Source: Eutrigla gurnardus
Taxonomy: Eukaryota > Chordata > Actinopteri > Perciformes > Triglidae
Direction: 5' to 3'
Length of the DNA: 64,000 nt
Assembly: GCA_963514095.1 (NCBI GenBank)
Contig: OY741284.1
Location: forward strand, 4,346,501-4,410,500
In this document: piece after piece, positions 34,401 to 51,247 of the stretch
How positions within the stretch are numbered: position 1 is the stretch's first letter
How the letters are laid out: each line of letters begins with the position of its first letter
Program-made: the position numbers and the translations under genes
The notes under the pieces: generated by a model
Told to the model about the DNA's origin: nothing
The model's database searches: none
Seen by the model: the letters and a program-made list of their open reading frames with translations, nothing else

Positions 34401-35734
34401 TGAGGACAGATATGAACTTGGTTTCTCTCACCTTATAGAGCGTGGGCAATATGGCAATTCAGGATTTCCATCAGAGGACACTGTCCTCCTGCTCCGCATC
34501 TACGTCCAGAATCAGCTGTTTTATAGCAGCGGGAGGCGTGATCATTGCTGGAATCCCATCTATCCTTATTGGAGCTGTTGCAGCTTCAACAGGTGATTGT
34601 GATCTTTATCATTATCATTATGTAATGTTGCTTATATCGGCAATGCTGTTGTAGTGATAATCATTTTCTACTATTATTTCTGCCATAACTACTCTCATTA
34701 CACGTATCATTTATGTCCTATGGATTGACTATCTTGTCATGTTTGTTGTTTATTCTGTTATTGCAGTATTTATTATGGCATTTTATTCTATATTTCAGAC
34801 TGGAATTCCACCTCTTATGGTTCTCCTCCTCCACATGAGCGGGGCGAAGCGGCCATGGTGTTGCCCATCATCCTTCAGAATTTAACCCCGACCTACATTT
34901 CTGCTTTTGGCATCGGAGCCATTGCTGCTGCCGTGATGTCATCCGCTGACTCGTTCCTCTTGTCTGCAACCACCATCTTCACCAGCAGCATCTACCAGAC
35001 CATCAGGAGTCAGGTGCATTACCATGTGTTTTACTATTTTCATCCCTCTTCACCTTCATTCTTACCAATCCCCCACCCTTTTCGTCAAACTAAGCATGGA
35101 TTGACTGTTCATGAGATATACAGGTACACGTATTTACTTCTATGCCCATCATCATATTTCATTGTATTGTATTATGTACTTTGCTTTTTAGGCTTCAGAT
35201 AGAGAGCTGCGGTGGGTGATTCGTCTCTTCATAGTGGTGGCAGGACTTGTGGGAACATCCCTCACCTACCTGGACATCAGTATCATGATGTTCTGGATCC
35301 TGGGCTCGGACCTGTCTTACACCATTGTATTTCCCCAGCTGATATGTATCCTCTTTGTTAAGGTTTCCAACGGTTACGGGGCGATCGCAGGCTACCTTGT
35401 CGCGGTGGTGATGAGAGTGTTGTGTGGAGAGCCGCTGTTAGGGCTCCCTGTTGTTCTGCATTTCCCAGGTTGCGTTTTAGAAGATGGCGTTTACATTCAG
35501 CGTTCTCCTGTCAAGACTCTTTGCATGCTGACTGCTTTAGCCTCCATTGTGACATTTTCATATGTGGCCTCACTCCTGTTCAACAAGCGGATCCTTCCTG
35601 AGAGGTTGGATGTGTTTAAGGTGAAGTGTCAGGATGCAACAACACCAGCAGGTGGTGCCAGAGAGGTCAATAGTGATGAGCCTGATGAAAATGATGAAGT
35701 TGCCTCTGAGCCAATGCTGGATACAAAATGCTAA
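27472..35734 (+). CDS. slc5a7-like: High-affinity choline transporter 1-like, copy 3 (complete)
   Basis: This is the only complete copy. Exons: 27,472-27,655, 32,063-32,176, 32,472-32,627, 32,738-32,886, 32,976-33,119, 34,439-34,592, 34,799-35,013, 35,192-35,734; 1,659 nt, 552 residues plus stop. The start is the ATG opening MALNIGGLLVMVAFYLLVLG, which has the position and hydrophobic first helix expected of CHT1. Residues 62-80 carry TWVGGAFIIGVAESVY, part of the family's substrate and sodium site region. Hydrophobic segments continue to about residue 500, consistent with the 13-helix SLC5 fold, followed by an acidic tail ending EPMLDTKC. Intron 1 is 4.4 kb because of an IS630-like transposon; intron 5 holds an L2. 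Intron 2 has a GC donor. Human CHT1 is about 580 residues. It is a paralogue, so the substrate could differ from choline. Confidence 0.9.
28378..28772. repeat. Minisatellite, 21-24 bp unit, about 18 units
   Basis: Units of the form CCTCCTCACCCTCCTGGCCGT vary at a few bases, some with an extra ACC. Both strands are open across the array in more than one frame, giving repetitive PPHPPGR or GQEGEED-type translations that should not be taken as genes. It starts at the 3' end of the IS630-like transposase. Confidence 0.9.
28773..30590 (-). pseudogene. IS630-like transposase, split and degraded
   Basis: Three minus-strand segments can be read. At 30,590-30,340: an arginine-rich lead (RGRGARRHHVV) and a helix-turn-helix domain (TIDHVVNHRLTMVEAGLRVQ, PRSTVSSIIQTFRREN). 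At 29,885-29,603: a second HTH region (LNQQQEQEICNIVIANNAIT, STIDRVLKKHQMTMKQLYRV). At 29,393-28,743: the DDE catalytic domain with HILVFVDEAGFNLAKGRRRG, YVIVWDNVNFHRG and PPYSPFLNPIEEFFSAWRWR. The three acids are in FVDEAG, VWDN and NPIEE, with about 35 residues between the last two. Introns are plausible (GTATGT and GTAAGT donors). The second segment has a frameshift near 29,765 and a TGA directly follows the acceptor of the third, so this copy is probably inactive. The protein ends SSGWPGG, merging into the minisatellite. Confidence 0.75.
30150..30221. repeat. (CA)n microsatellite
   Basis: About 35 CA units lie inside the IS630-like element, in the intron between its first two transposase segments. 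Confidence 0.95.
30594..31314. repeat. 721-bp long palindrome around a mariner-type MITE
   Basis: The stretch folds back on itself almost completely, with a loop near 30,935-30,985. The central 30,726-31,182 is a MITE whose ends are CAGGGTGCATAAGTATGGGC in inverted orientation, flanked by TA. The inverted symmetry continues 132 bp outside each MITE end (AAAATCATCTTTTGTGAATT on the left, its complement on the right). Confidence 0.85.
31374..31455. repeat. (TA)n microsatellite
   Basis: About 40 uninterrupted TA units. It follows a short mariner-end-like segment (GGGGTGCCTAAACTTATGCA). Confidence 0.95.
33188..34186 (-). mobile_element. 5'-truncated L2-type LINE in intron 5 of copy 3
   Basis: The minus strand encodes PQGSVLGPLLFSLYTRSLGS, HCYADDTQLFLSFPPTS (catalytic YADD), AARNLGLILDDQLSCTPN and LKTHLFRLHLDSA, with a deletion in the thumb. 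AAAGTT flanks both sides (33,182-33,187 and 34,187-34,192), so it is a target-primed insertion cut at the RT 5' side. A (G)n run of about 21 lies at 33,381-33,401. It is absent at this site in copies 1 and 2. Confidence 0.85.
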
Positions 35735-36539
35735 ATAGTTTTATTCACATGTCTTTGTGGATATTATTGTTAGGTTATAACCACAGACATCTCATCATTG
35801 ATTAGTGTGCATTATCGTTATGGAAACAAAAAATTAGCATTAAAGTATTGTTAGACATAATGCAAACAGTAGTTGCTGTTAATTTGTAGGTTGTATGGAT
35901 TGAATGCAAAACACAAACTGTTGGGAACACATTGCTTTTTTTAGAAGAGAAATATTCGGTTTTACATGTAAAGTGAGTTACAATGACAATGGAGGCAGAT
36001 TACAATGTGATTATGTTCAGGAGAGGTGTGCACCGTGATATCCGTCATAGTAATATTTTGGACTTGTTACAAATAAGGTTTTAATAAATGAAATAATGCT
36101 TTAATTAAATTCATACTTCAACTGTCAAGATGCATATCTCTGAAGTTCCCTTTTGACTCTGGTTTGGTAATTGATGGTCTTTTTTTTGACACACAATGTT
36201 TTTTTAATTTGTCAGGTTATTCTGCTGTGTCATGTCATTTTCTTTACCATACATTCTCAATACATTGAGAAACAAAGTAAGTGTCCAAAGTAACAATTTT
36301 ATGATTTAATTATTGTTTTAAGTGGATGGGACTTGTCCCACCCTTATACAATGGTTCTGACGATTAAAGCATTTCGTTTTTTTAAATCAATCAACTGTTT
36401 CCCCATGGGAAAATTACTAGACTAACGGGTACAACACATTTATTTTAAAGGTATTATTTCCCCCAGATGTTTTGCCAATAAATGTTATCTAACTAAAGAA
36501 GGGGGGAAAGGAAAACGTTGAGTGATCGTGTTTATCATT
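35735..36539. other. Intergenic spacer between transporter copy 3 and mdm2
   Basis: This roughly 800-bp spacer holds no gene. It matches the 3' flank of copy 1 (3,616-4,590 without the SINE). Its right end touches the start of mdm2 exon 1, so the mdm2 upstream promoter must lie in or close to it. Confidence 0.6.
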
Positions 36540-36705
36540 AGCGCGAGCTCTGGCTGCAGTGTCAGTGTTCTACCACCAGGATCGTCACACGAACAAGTGT
36601 GAAGGAACAACTGAACAGTAAACTGACCGACTATTATCAACTGTCCGGTTAACTGACGTATAAACGCAGTGGAGGGATATCATTTAATCAAGAGTAACGG
36701 TCAAG
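36540..36705 (+). other. mdm2: mdm2 non-coding exon 1 (candidate)
   Basis: A GC-richer stretch starts GCGCGAGCTCTGGCTGCAGT and runs to a strong donor, GTCAAG|GTAGGT at 36,705/36,706. In vertebrate MDM2 genes exon 1 is non-coding and transcribed from the constitutive P1 promoter. The transcription start is not visible from sequence alone, so the left edge is approximate. Confidence 0.55.
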
Positions 36706-37609
36706 GTAGGTAACGATGTATTGTTGTATTGTAATTACACTAGGGTTTTAGTGCGGTAACAATATCAGTAGTACAAGTTAGGAGGTGGTTAGCAGCATGC
36801 TAGCAGGCCGCGGAGCCTCGTGTTTTCTTGAGTAAGTAGGGCCGGGCCGAAGAGCATCGACGGGGCCGAGGTCTGCTAACGAGGTTGCGATCAAACAAAA
36901 AGGAACTACACGTTTCACGAAGCTTGAGAAACTTAAATGTGCACATTGTACGTGGTTTACTCACGACGTAGAAATGTAATCCAGTAGAAAACAGGAACTT
37001 TTTTCTGACTCTGACAAAGAAATTAAGACTAATAAATTAGTTAATTTAAGAACCGCCGAAACTGAGTGTCTCTACAAAGCCCCACTTTTAATCTCATGTT
37101 TACTGGAGATGTGCTCATAAATCGGAAGTAGTCTGGAAATGAGTAATTCAGCATGAAAAGGGAATAAATAACTTAGTCGACTAAGACCTAAACAACTTAT
37201 TAGTCGATAAAGAGGGAGTGGTATACATTTGATTAGATGCATATTCATTTCTCCTAATTTTTTTCCCTCTGTAGTAATTCTGAAAAAGCCAATGAACATT
37301 TCCTCACATTGCACTGGCGTTGAATACTTAAAATCTATTTATTTATTTATTTTGAGTCTTAGACTATTTTTCATCATACAAGTCATTTTGCCATTACAAT
37401 AACTACCGTCCACTACTCTTCCCAGCCAGTCAGCAGTTTGAAATGCATTTCTAGGCAGGGTTTGAATAAAAAAAAAAAAAACGAAAACATTTTTGCGTGG
37501 AACAAAATTACATTTCCTGGCCCAAATACATTATGGGGAAATGATGCCAGGTTGGATCTTTTTGTATCTCAATTTCCGCTAAAGCCTGGTGAGGGCATTC
37601 CTGCTGTCC

Positions 37610-37619
37610 CAACATGTCC
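37610..37619. promoter_or_regulatory. Single p53 half-site candidate
   Basis: CAACATGTCC matches the p53 half-site RRRCWWGYYY at 9 of 10 positions. No adjoining second half-site was seen. Confidence 0.35.
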
Positions 37620-37722
37620 AGATCACATCCATGTCGAGCCGTGATCGAGCCTCGTTGGCCCTGGTTGCCATTGGATCGTGTCCCTGTCATAGTACTTGGT
37701 TTTGACAGCGATGAGTCATCCT

Positions 37723-37742
37723 GGACTAGTAGCGGCATGTCT
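37723..37742. promoter_or_regulatory. Upstream p53 response element candidate (mdm2 intron 1)
   Basis: GGACTAGTAG and CGGCATGTCT are adjacent with no spacer and together match the p53 consensus at 17 of 20 positions. It lies about 137 bp upstream of a better element at 37,879. Paired p53 elements in intron 1 are the known arrangement of the MDM2 P2 promoter. Confidence 0.55.
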
Positions 37743-37878
37743 ACACAGAGCTGTGTGATTAGATCAGCTGGTACTTTCAGTTTAACCATGAACACAACAC
37801 ACTGCTGCTGACTCAACCCTGAGTGGCTCTGTTAGGCTCTGATAGGCCCCAGCTCGGCTTGGCTGGGCCCTTTAGGCT

Positions 37879-37898
37879 GGTCTAGTCCTGACATGTCT
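37879..37898. promoter_or_regulatory. Proximal p53 response element candidate (mdm2 P2)
   Basis: GGTCTAGTCC and TGACATGTCT are directly adjacent and match the p53 consensus at 18 of 20 positions, with both CWWG cores intact. A TATA box follows nine bases later. This is the same layout as the p53-inducible P2 promoter of mammalian MDM2. Confidence 0.75.
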
Positions 37899-37907
37899 GA
37901 GCAGATC

Positions 37908-37913
37908 TATAAG
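37908..37913 (+). promoter_or_regulatory. TATA box of mdm2 P2 promoter
   Basis: TATAAG within ATCTATAAGGAGC sits just after the p53 element and about 95 bp before the exon 2 donor, the right distance for a P2 transcript starting near 37,935-37,940. Confidence 0.65.
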
Positions 37914-37935
37914 GAGCTGCAGCGCTGCTCTGATC

Positions 37936-38005
37936 CACTCTGACTGCACTTTATCTTTACTTTGCACAGAATGCACTGCTGATACTTTCTACTCTGTATA
38001 TACAG
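37936..38005 (+). other. mdm2: mdm2 non-coding exon 2 (P2 first exon, candidate)
   Basis: The stretch downstream of the TATA box ends at a clean donor, TATACAG|GTAAGA at 38,005/38,006. There is no ATG in frame with the coding exons. The left edge depends on the unmapped P2 start. Confidence 0.5.
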
Positions 38006-39758
38006 GTAAGACTGTTTATTTCTATCTGACTTATATTCAAAAACACTGTGTGCATGATGCATAACTATATAGCTAAAAAGACTGATTCATAATAGAAAAA
38101 TAACTAATGTAACTGTTTCCCTGATGATGTATTGTTTTACATTTTTGTTGTAAATTAGTGATCCCAAGAGAATCGAACTAAACTGGAAAAAAAATGACTG
38201 GTTTCATTTTTAGTCAGTTTTTCAGGGATCATGTATAATAGAGGTGAGGTTATTGCAGTGAAGTTTTTAAATAATTTTATGTCATATTGTCTTCATTGAT
38301 TTGGCATGTTGTGACATATCCATTTGGGACTTCGTTTGATTAATTTGGCAGTCATCATTTGGCTTTTAAGTTGTGAAATGTGCTGATCACAATATATTTA
38401 AGAGCATATTGAAATAGATTTTGTCCAACGAACGGCTGGAAACCTATAATAGATGACTAGAAAAACCATCAAATATTTACATTTGTTGCAGAATGCAATA
38501 GTATATCAGCTGAGTCACTCTGACAGAGATCTTTGGTCTGAGGGGTTTCAGTGAGACTTTGTGTCTTTCAACATCAGCAAGTAGAAGTTACCTTAATGCT
38601 AAAGAGGAATACTGGCTGTATAATGTAAAAGGTGACTCTCATATGTTTTTATAGTGGAAATTATCCCCCACCCAGTTTCCATCACGCAGCTGTTTTCAGC
38701 AAAAATAAACCCACTGACTGTACACATCTCGTCTGGCAGACAGACAAGATGAACATAATGAAGCATTATTCCACATCCAACATATTTTCATAAGAGTGCT
38801 TTCACAGGGTTTTCACTGTTATCCATCAAGTGATTTCTCAAAGCCTATTGGCATTCTCTCAACTTGTTGTATTGATTATTTAAATTAAGTTGCTTTGTTT
38901 TAATTTACTACTTCTACTTTTTCTTTCTCATATAGCTCCTTTTGCTCAGAGTTTTACAGCTGTTTTATTTTTCCAATTGGTTTGGTTTAAATGCCATTTT
39001 TATTTCTGTCTTGTAAAGCACTTTTGTAACTTTGTTTCGAATAGTAAAAAAGTATTAGAGTAAATAGTAAACTACTTAGTAGCGAAAGAACATGATATTT
39101 TTCTCATGAGTAGATGAAGATCAAAACAGTTAAAATAGAAGCACATATTTGACTTAAATTCATTAGGTTGTCAGAAATATGACTCCAATAACTAGTGATG
39201 TGTGATGCCACTTTGTTTTGTTTCCTTTCCGATCCGAAACCAAGTAAAACCCAGGCTGGTATCACCGATACCAAAACCGATACCTTTTCTGTATTTTATA
39301 TTTATGATTTTGCAACTTCTACAATCAGGACCGACTGTTACAAAGCAATTTCCCGGTGGAGATTAATAGGTTTTCTTCTTCTGATTCTGTATTCAGAAAA
39401 AGGAAATAAAACGTAGGCTGTACCCATGTGGTTGATATAGCAATCAGTCATTCACAGAGCCATAGTGCCTTTTGACTGTAACAGGCGGAAGGAGAAGTAG
39501 TTCCTCTCACAAGGTATTTTTCCTGGTGATAGCGTTCTTACTTTCTGATGTGTCCCCTTGATGATAATAATACACATTTAGCCCAAATGACAGAGTTTAC
39601 ATATGGATATTTTAATATGACAATCAAAATCCTAGAACAGAAAACGTTGGGATTGTAAGTATCGATATTTTGGTATCGATCCACACGTCACTACCAATAA
39701 CTGCTTCCATTGCTGTGTGTCTGCTGGATGTGTAAATAAGCAATGGTTTGCAAACCTG

Positions 39759-42273
39759 AGGGGTATTCCACCAAACTCGCTAATTAAAGCGGCGCTTACC
39801 TGGTTAAGCCTGGTTAGAACTAACGCCAACTTCCACTTGCGGCTAAACCCGTTCCATTAACGCATTTCAGCCGCGCCTTGTTAAGGCTAATTCAAGCCAG
39901 GTTAAAGTTGTCTTGTGTTACGCCGTTCACGGGATATGAAGCCAGACCAGAACCGTGAATGTCGAATCATCGAGAAAATGGCAGAAAAGACCAGCGCAAA
40001 AAATATTGATGGAACTGTATGAGGAGTAGGGCTGGGCGATATGACCTCAAATCAATATCACGATATATTGAGGAACTCACCTCGATAACGATAAATGAAC
40101 GATAAGTAAACCCCCCACCCCCCCCGCGCCTAAAAAAAAGCCACTTTAAAGGTCTGTAAAACTACACTGTAGTTAAGATTTGTATTATTTATTTGGTAGT
40201 ATAAAATAACAAAGTATTAAAAATACAGTCTCTACAAACAAATTCAAAATATGGAGTTGTCAAGTAATCAGGTTCTCTATAACGGGAGAAACAAGTTTAC
40301 ATTTCACATTTTTCTGATCGACATCGTCCTCGCTGAACCCAAAATGTTGCCAAACGATCGATGACGCATTTCTTTTGGGAACGAGGTGCTCTTCCTCCTC
40401 GACCAGATTTACTTCGGCTGCCGCGGCAGCAGCCGCTTCATCGTTTAAACCGGCGGGCTCCATTTTCGTCTCAAGGTGCGTGTCCACAGGGGCGATTTTA
40501 AACGCGTGTGGACGCGCCGCTTCCCAGTATTGCACGCTTGGCGGGCTGCCACTAGAGGATGATTGACAGGCGCTCTCCTTTAAACAACACATTTTTGCGA
40601 GCGTTCGCGAGCGTTCCCGAGGTGGCGAGTCGAGCCCGGCGCCTCTGATTAGCATAAAGTAGATTCGACTTCAATTTTAGGCAAATGAGGAGCGGCCAAC
40701 TCGCGCGCCGTCTCTCGACATTCGCCGCGACGCTACCAGAATGCATTGCACAGCTTTTCACATAGACAATGAATGGGACGCGGGGAAACACCGCTGCCTG
40801 TGGACACGCACCTTCACCCACACTTTCCCTTCTTGTTACAGACTGGATGGGGTGGAGTCACGTGACTGCACACGCTGTATACGTAGTACAGTACAGCCGA
40901 GCGTCTTAAAGGGACATGAACATACTGGTAGCCGATTATCGGCACCGATATTCAGCATTTTGACGCAAATCGGCATCAGCCTTTTTCTTTAATCCGACGG
41001 CCGATAAGAGATCAATTTAAAACTGGGTTATTTTGGCTCTGATGGAGCTGCGCCTCTCTGTCTGCAGCCACTACTCTGTCTCCAGCATTGTCCCACCCAC
41101 AGCACCATCTGATTGGTTACACACAGAGCCATGGCATGGGTAACAGCCAATCAGCAGTGAAAGCTGTGCATGCTCAGTGCTGCTCACACACGCGGCGGCG
41201 AGGAGAAAAAGTTTTGCCGAGTGGAGAAGCTGCGGAGGGCAGATATACGTTTCGAAAATAAGTTAACGCAGCAGACTCTCCTGAAATTTTAATAAACATC
41301 CCAGTCCTTTACAACTCACAACTACTAGTAACGTTACCATGAGCCGTCATAAGAGCGTCATAACGCCGTAATGGTTTGCGCTAGAAACATGCGTTTTTTT
41401 TCCTCTTAAACTATAGAAACGGGGCTAAATAACGGTACCCTGCTTGCTCATGTGAGCGATTTATTTCTGACAACAAAACGAATGCGTAAAGTTGTAAAAT
41501 ATGTGACTAGATGTCTCCTCGTCTCCGTGACGCATTTCTCCGTTTTGTTTATGTATATCGTTGATCACTTCTCATCCGCCATCTTGCTAGTGACGTATAG
41601 AGTTACGTTTATGTCTCGGACACTCCTATTGGCTCCCGTAGCAGCTTTTACAGCCAATCGGAAAGCCTGATTTACGCTTGGCCGTGAGTTGTTGTGTTTG
41701 CCCAAACGGGAGACACAGAGGAGTTCAGAGCAGAGCAAATGACGGTCAAAAAGTTACTGTAGTGATAGAGAAAGTTAAATACATAAATGGCACAGAAGAA
41801 GTACACTATATACACACATTTAGGGCAGGGAGAGGAAAGGACCATTGCTGGCAAAACAAAACGCCCATGGACACTACCCAAAATAATATCCATATTTCAT
41901 AGACAGAAGCAGCTTATTATTATTAATATTATTATATTATACATGTTGCAATTCTGAAAAGCTGTTTAATAAACATATGCTTAAAGGCATTTAAAAGAAG
42001 TTAAGTGTTGGTGTATTATTCAAAATTTTGACACCAGTATTTTCACTTTTACTGCAAATGAATATCGGCTCCGAATATCGGTTATCGGCCTCCTTGACTA
42101 CTAATAATCGGTATCGGTATCGGCCCTGAAAAAACCATATCGGTCTATCTCTAATGGTTACTTAGCGGAGAGTGCCTCAAGTCACGTTGATGGAACGCAA
42201 CTCTCGCTAAAGGTAGCGAGGCTTATCGAAATTAGCCCGGCTTTGCACTTAGCGAGTTTGATGGAATACCCCT
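39759..42273. mobile_element. PIF/Harbinger-type element, copy B, with nested insertions
   Basis: The ends match copy A (AGGGGTATTCCACCAAACTC at the left, its near complement at the right), with CTG and CTA flanks. The first 260 bp parallel copy A through MAEKTS...LMELYEE. At 40,026 the similarity stops and foreign sequence starts; copy A's right part resumes near 42,157 (GGTTACTTAGCGGAGAGTGC). It lies in mdm2 intron 2. Confidence 0.7.
40026..42156. mobile_element. Composite insertion inside Harbinger copy B
   Basis: The left edge TAGGGCTGGGCGATATGACC is a familiar fish MITE end. Further in, 40,925-41,010 (GCCGATTATCGGCACCGATA) and 42,060-42,156 (GGTTATCGGCCTCCTTGACT, CGGTATCGGTATCGGCCC, CATATCGGTCTATCTCTA) look like two ends of another element. 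At least two transposon layers are present, but exact borders and target duplications were not established. A minus-strand frame at 40,260-40,655 has no family I recognise. Confidence 0.5.
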
Positions 42274-42798
42274 CTAGCAAGTTCACTTCTTGTTACATTT
42301 GTAATAATACAATCAAACTGGTAATCTGTCATGTTAAAAGAGAGTCCAGTCGGTCAGTCTCAAAGATGGCTAAATACTCAACAATGTCAGTTACACAACA
42401 TCTATCTTAGCTAACAGGTCTTGAGGAATGGCACTACATTTAGTTTCCTCAACAACAACAAAAGGCCTTGGATGGAAAGTTGAATTTGAAATGTGTGTTC
42501 GTATTTCCTCCTGTAGGGAGTAAATGTATTCGTGTGTGGTTGTGGTCAGGAGACCTGAACGTGGGATTGTTGTGAACATTGTTGTGAATTGTTGTGCTAC
42601 AGGAGCTGTGATGCTCCATGCCATTTAGCACACCTTCAATGAACTTAAAATCATTTTTCATTGGTTAATCTATCCACACATTTTCTTCTACATCATGGGG
42701 AACGATGATCATTGTTTTCCATCACTCTTTCACACTCGTACAGATATTGAATTAGTGTTCTAATTAGCTGTTTGTATGCAGGAACGATCAGCTTTACG

Positions 42799-49414
<6,616 letters not shown>

Positions 49415-49523
49415 GATGCCCGGTCTGTCTGTCCTCAGCTGAGACGCCCGGTCTGTCCTCAGCTGAGACGCCCTCCATACACGTAATACCAGTAACCATA
49501 GAATAACATTGATCATTTACCAA

Positions 49524-49529
49524 ATTAAA
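49524..49529 (+). terminator. Candidate mdm2 poly(A) signal
   Basis: ATTAAA about 110 bp after the stop codon, followed by a pyrimidine-rich stretch. An AATAAA-type alternative lies at about 49,900 (AAATAAAACAGG). Confidence 0.35.
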
Positions 49530-50076
49530 AGTTTTACTTTCACTCCTCTCCTTCTGTCCGTAGGCACATGTCCACTATTTCTATCTCTCTTAGTCTCTGA
49601 ATATAATTAATTTAGTTCTATATTAAAACTGTTTTTGCCAACAAAAAAAAACATGAAAAGACCAAAACCAACAATATTTTTGTCCATCTTGTGATACTTT
49701 CTGCTACTCATTGGTTCCCATTGACGATGGAAATCTTTAGATGCGACTCACATCTGGGCACTATAGTTTTGTATAGGGCTGAAACAATAGGTTTATTTGC
49801 CCGTTCTCTATTTTGTCTTATTGTGAAAAGCCTAGAATGTGACGTATTCAAGCTTGTTGGTTGTGAACCTCACTCCCAATTTGAAAGATTTACAGTAAAA
49901 TAAAACAGGGAAAAGGAGCAAAAAGTAATATTTGATTGACAATCCATTCAGCATTTTTGGATTGAGGTCAGCAACAGATGCATTTGTGGGGTACTATTTC
50001 CAGCGGTGGATTAATTCACATTTAGTGCAGTGGGGCGGTGTCGGGCTTCAAGTTTTGGATTAACATACAATACATT

Positions 50077-51247
50077 GGCCGCGTTTCCCAGATTCGTTAA
50101 GAAGCTCTTAAGTGCTAAGATCGTCTTTGGAGCGCTCTTAAGAACGCTGTGAAAGAAGGATGTGTTTCCCAGAGTCGCTCTTAGCCTAAGAAGATCGAGC
50201 TGACCCACTGCGAGCTGAAAAAAAACTTTTCATTGAATTACACGTTTAAGTTTTCCACACACATCTGCATATATGAGTTTATAGTACTACACATAAAAAC
50301 ACATCAACAACCCTGTGGCATTTCACAGATATCAAGGAAACAGATGTAATTGAACTCAGCTAAACCTCATCCAGAGAGGCTCCACCTGCTACTCTATATA
50401 AAGGCGTTGCCAAAGTCCGCGCGTGTGAGTAACCATGGCTGCAATACAGCACATTCTCGCTGCGAACCAACAGCGTCGCCGTGCGCGAAGCCAGACGGTT
50501 TCCATAAACGCATACGTGCATCAGCACTTCTCCCCACTGGACGTTCTGTCAGACCGGGCTGTCCAGACAAAGTACCGGCTGGAGGTGCAGCTCCTGGCTG
50601 CGCTGCGTTTTTACGCAGTGGGGAGCTTCCTGGAGGTGGTGGGGGACGGCACCGGCCTCAGCAAGGCGTCGATGTCACGGAGTGTGGCAGCTGTGACACC
50701 GATTCTCCTGCGCCATGCCCGGACCCACATAAAGATGCCCACCACACGGGACGATGTCCGCCAGGTCCACCAAGGGTTCCACGCAGTGGCTGGGATCCCC
50801 CGGGTGATCGGTGTGGTGGATGGCACCCTCATTCCATTCTCACATGTGTGTGCCTATATCCACGGGGGTATATATGCGCTAATGGGCTTGATTACTACTT
50901 GGATACAGCTGTTGGTACAAACACACACACACAATACATGCGTAGCCTAATTGCACCTGTGTGAGGCGACCACGGGGCACTGTGTGTGACTTACCGGTAT
51001 GCGCTGATAAAGAGGTGGGTGATCGATTTACCTGGCATCCATTGATTCAGTTTCAGCACCACCGCGGTGGACAGCTCCCACTAAGAGCTTCTTAAGAAGC
51101 TTCTTTGGCTTGATCTTAAGGTTCTGCTAAGAAGGCAGTTAAGAACGCGTCTGGGAAACACCCGTATCTTAGCGCTCCTTCTTAGCCGAACCCTTCTTAA
51201 GAGCCTTCTTAAGTCCTTAAGAACGATCGAATCTGGGAAACGCGGCC
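50077..51247 (+). mobile_element. PIF/Harbinger element with truncated HARBI1-like gene
   Basis: Inverted ends GGCCGCGTTTCCCAGATTCG and its near complement bound 1,171 bp. ATT flanks both ends, the 3-bp duplication length of Harbinger. Both arms carry many CTTAAG/TTAAGA motifs, including TTCTTAAGAGC-like repeats extending about 100 bp inward. The terminal sequence resembles no other Harbinger in this window. Confidence 0.8.
50435..50950 (+). pseudogene. HARBI1-like nuclease, 3'-truncated
   Basis: The frame begins MAAIQHILAANQQRRRARSQ and contains LEVQLLAALRFYAVGSFLEV, TGLSKASMSRSVAAVTPILL, PTTRDDVRQVHQGFHAVAG and IPRVIGVVDGTLIPF. These are the N-terminal helical part and the first catalytic aspartate (VVDGT) of Harbinger DDE nucleases. 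After SHVCAY the similarity stops and the frame runs into unrelated repeats. The second and third catalytic residues are missing, so no active nuclease is expected. A TATATAAAG box lies about 40 bp before the ATG, inside the element. Confidence 0.75.

Noticed and set aside
40260..40655. 131-codon minus-strand frame with poly-Ala/Glu stretch
   Set aside because: It lies inside nested transposon DNA and has no domain I recognise; not enough to call a gene.
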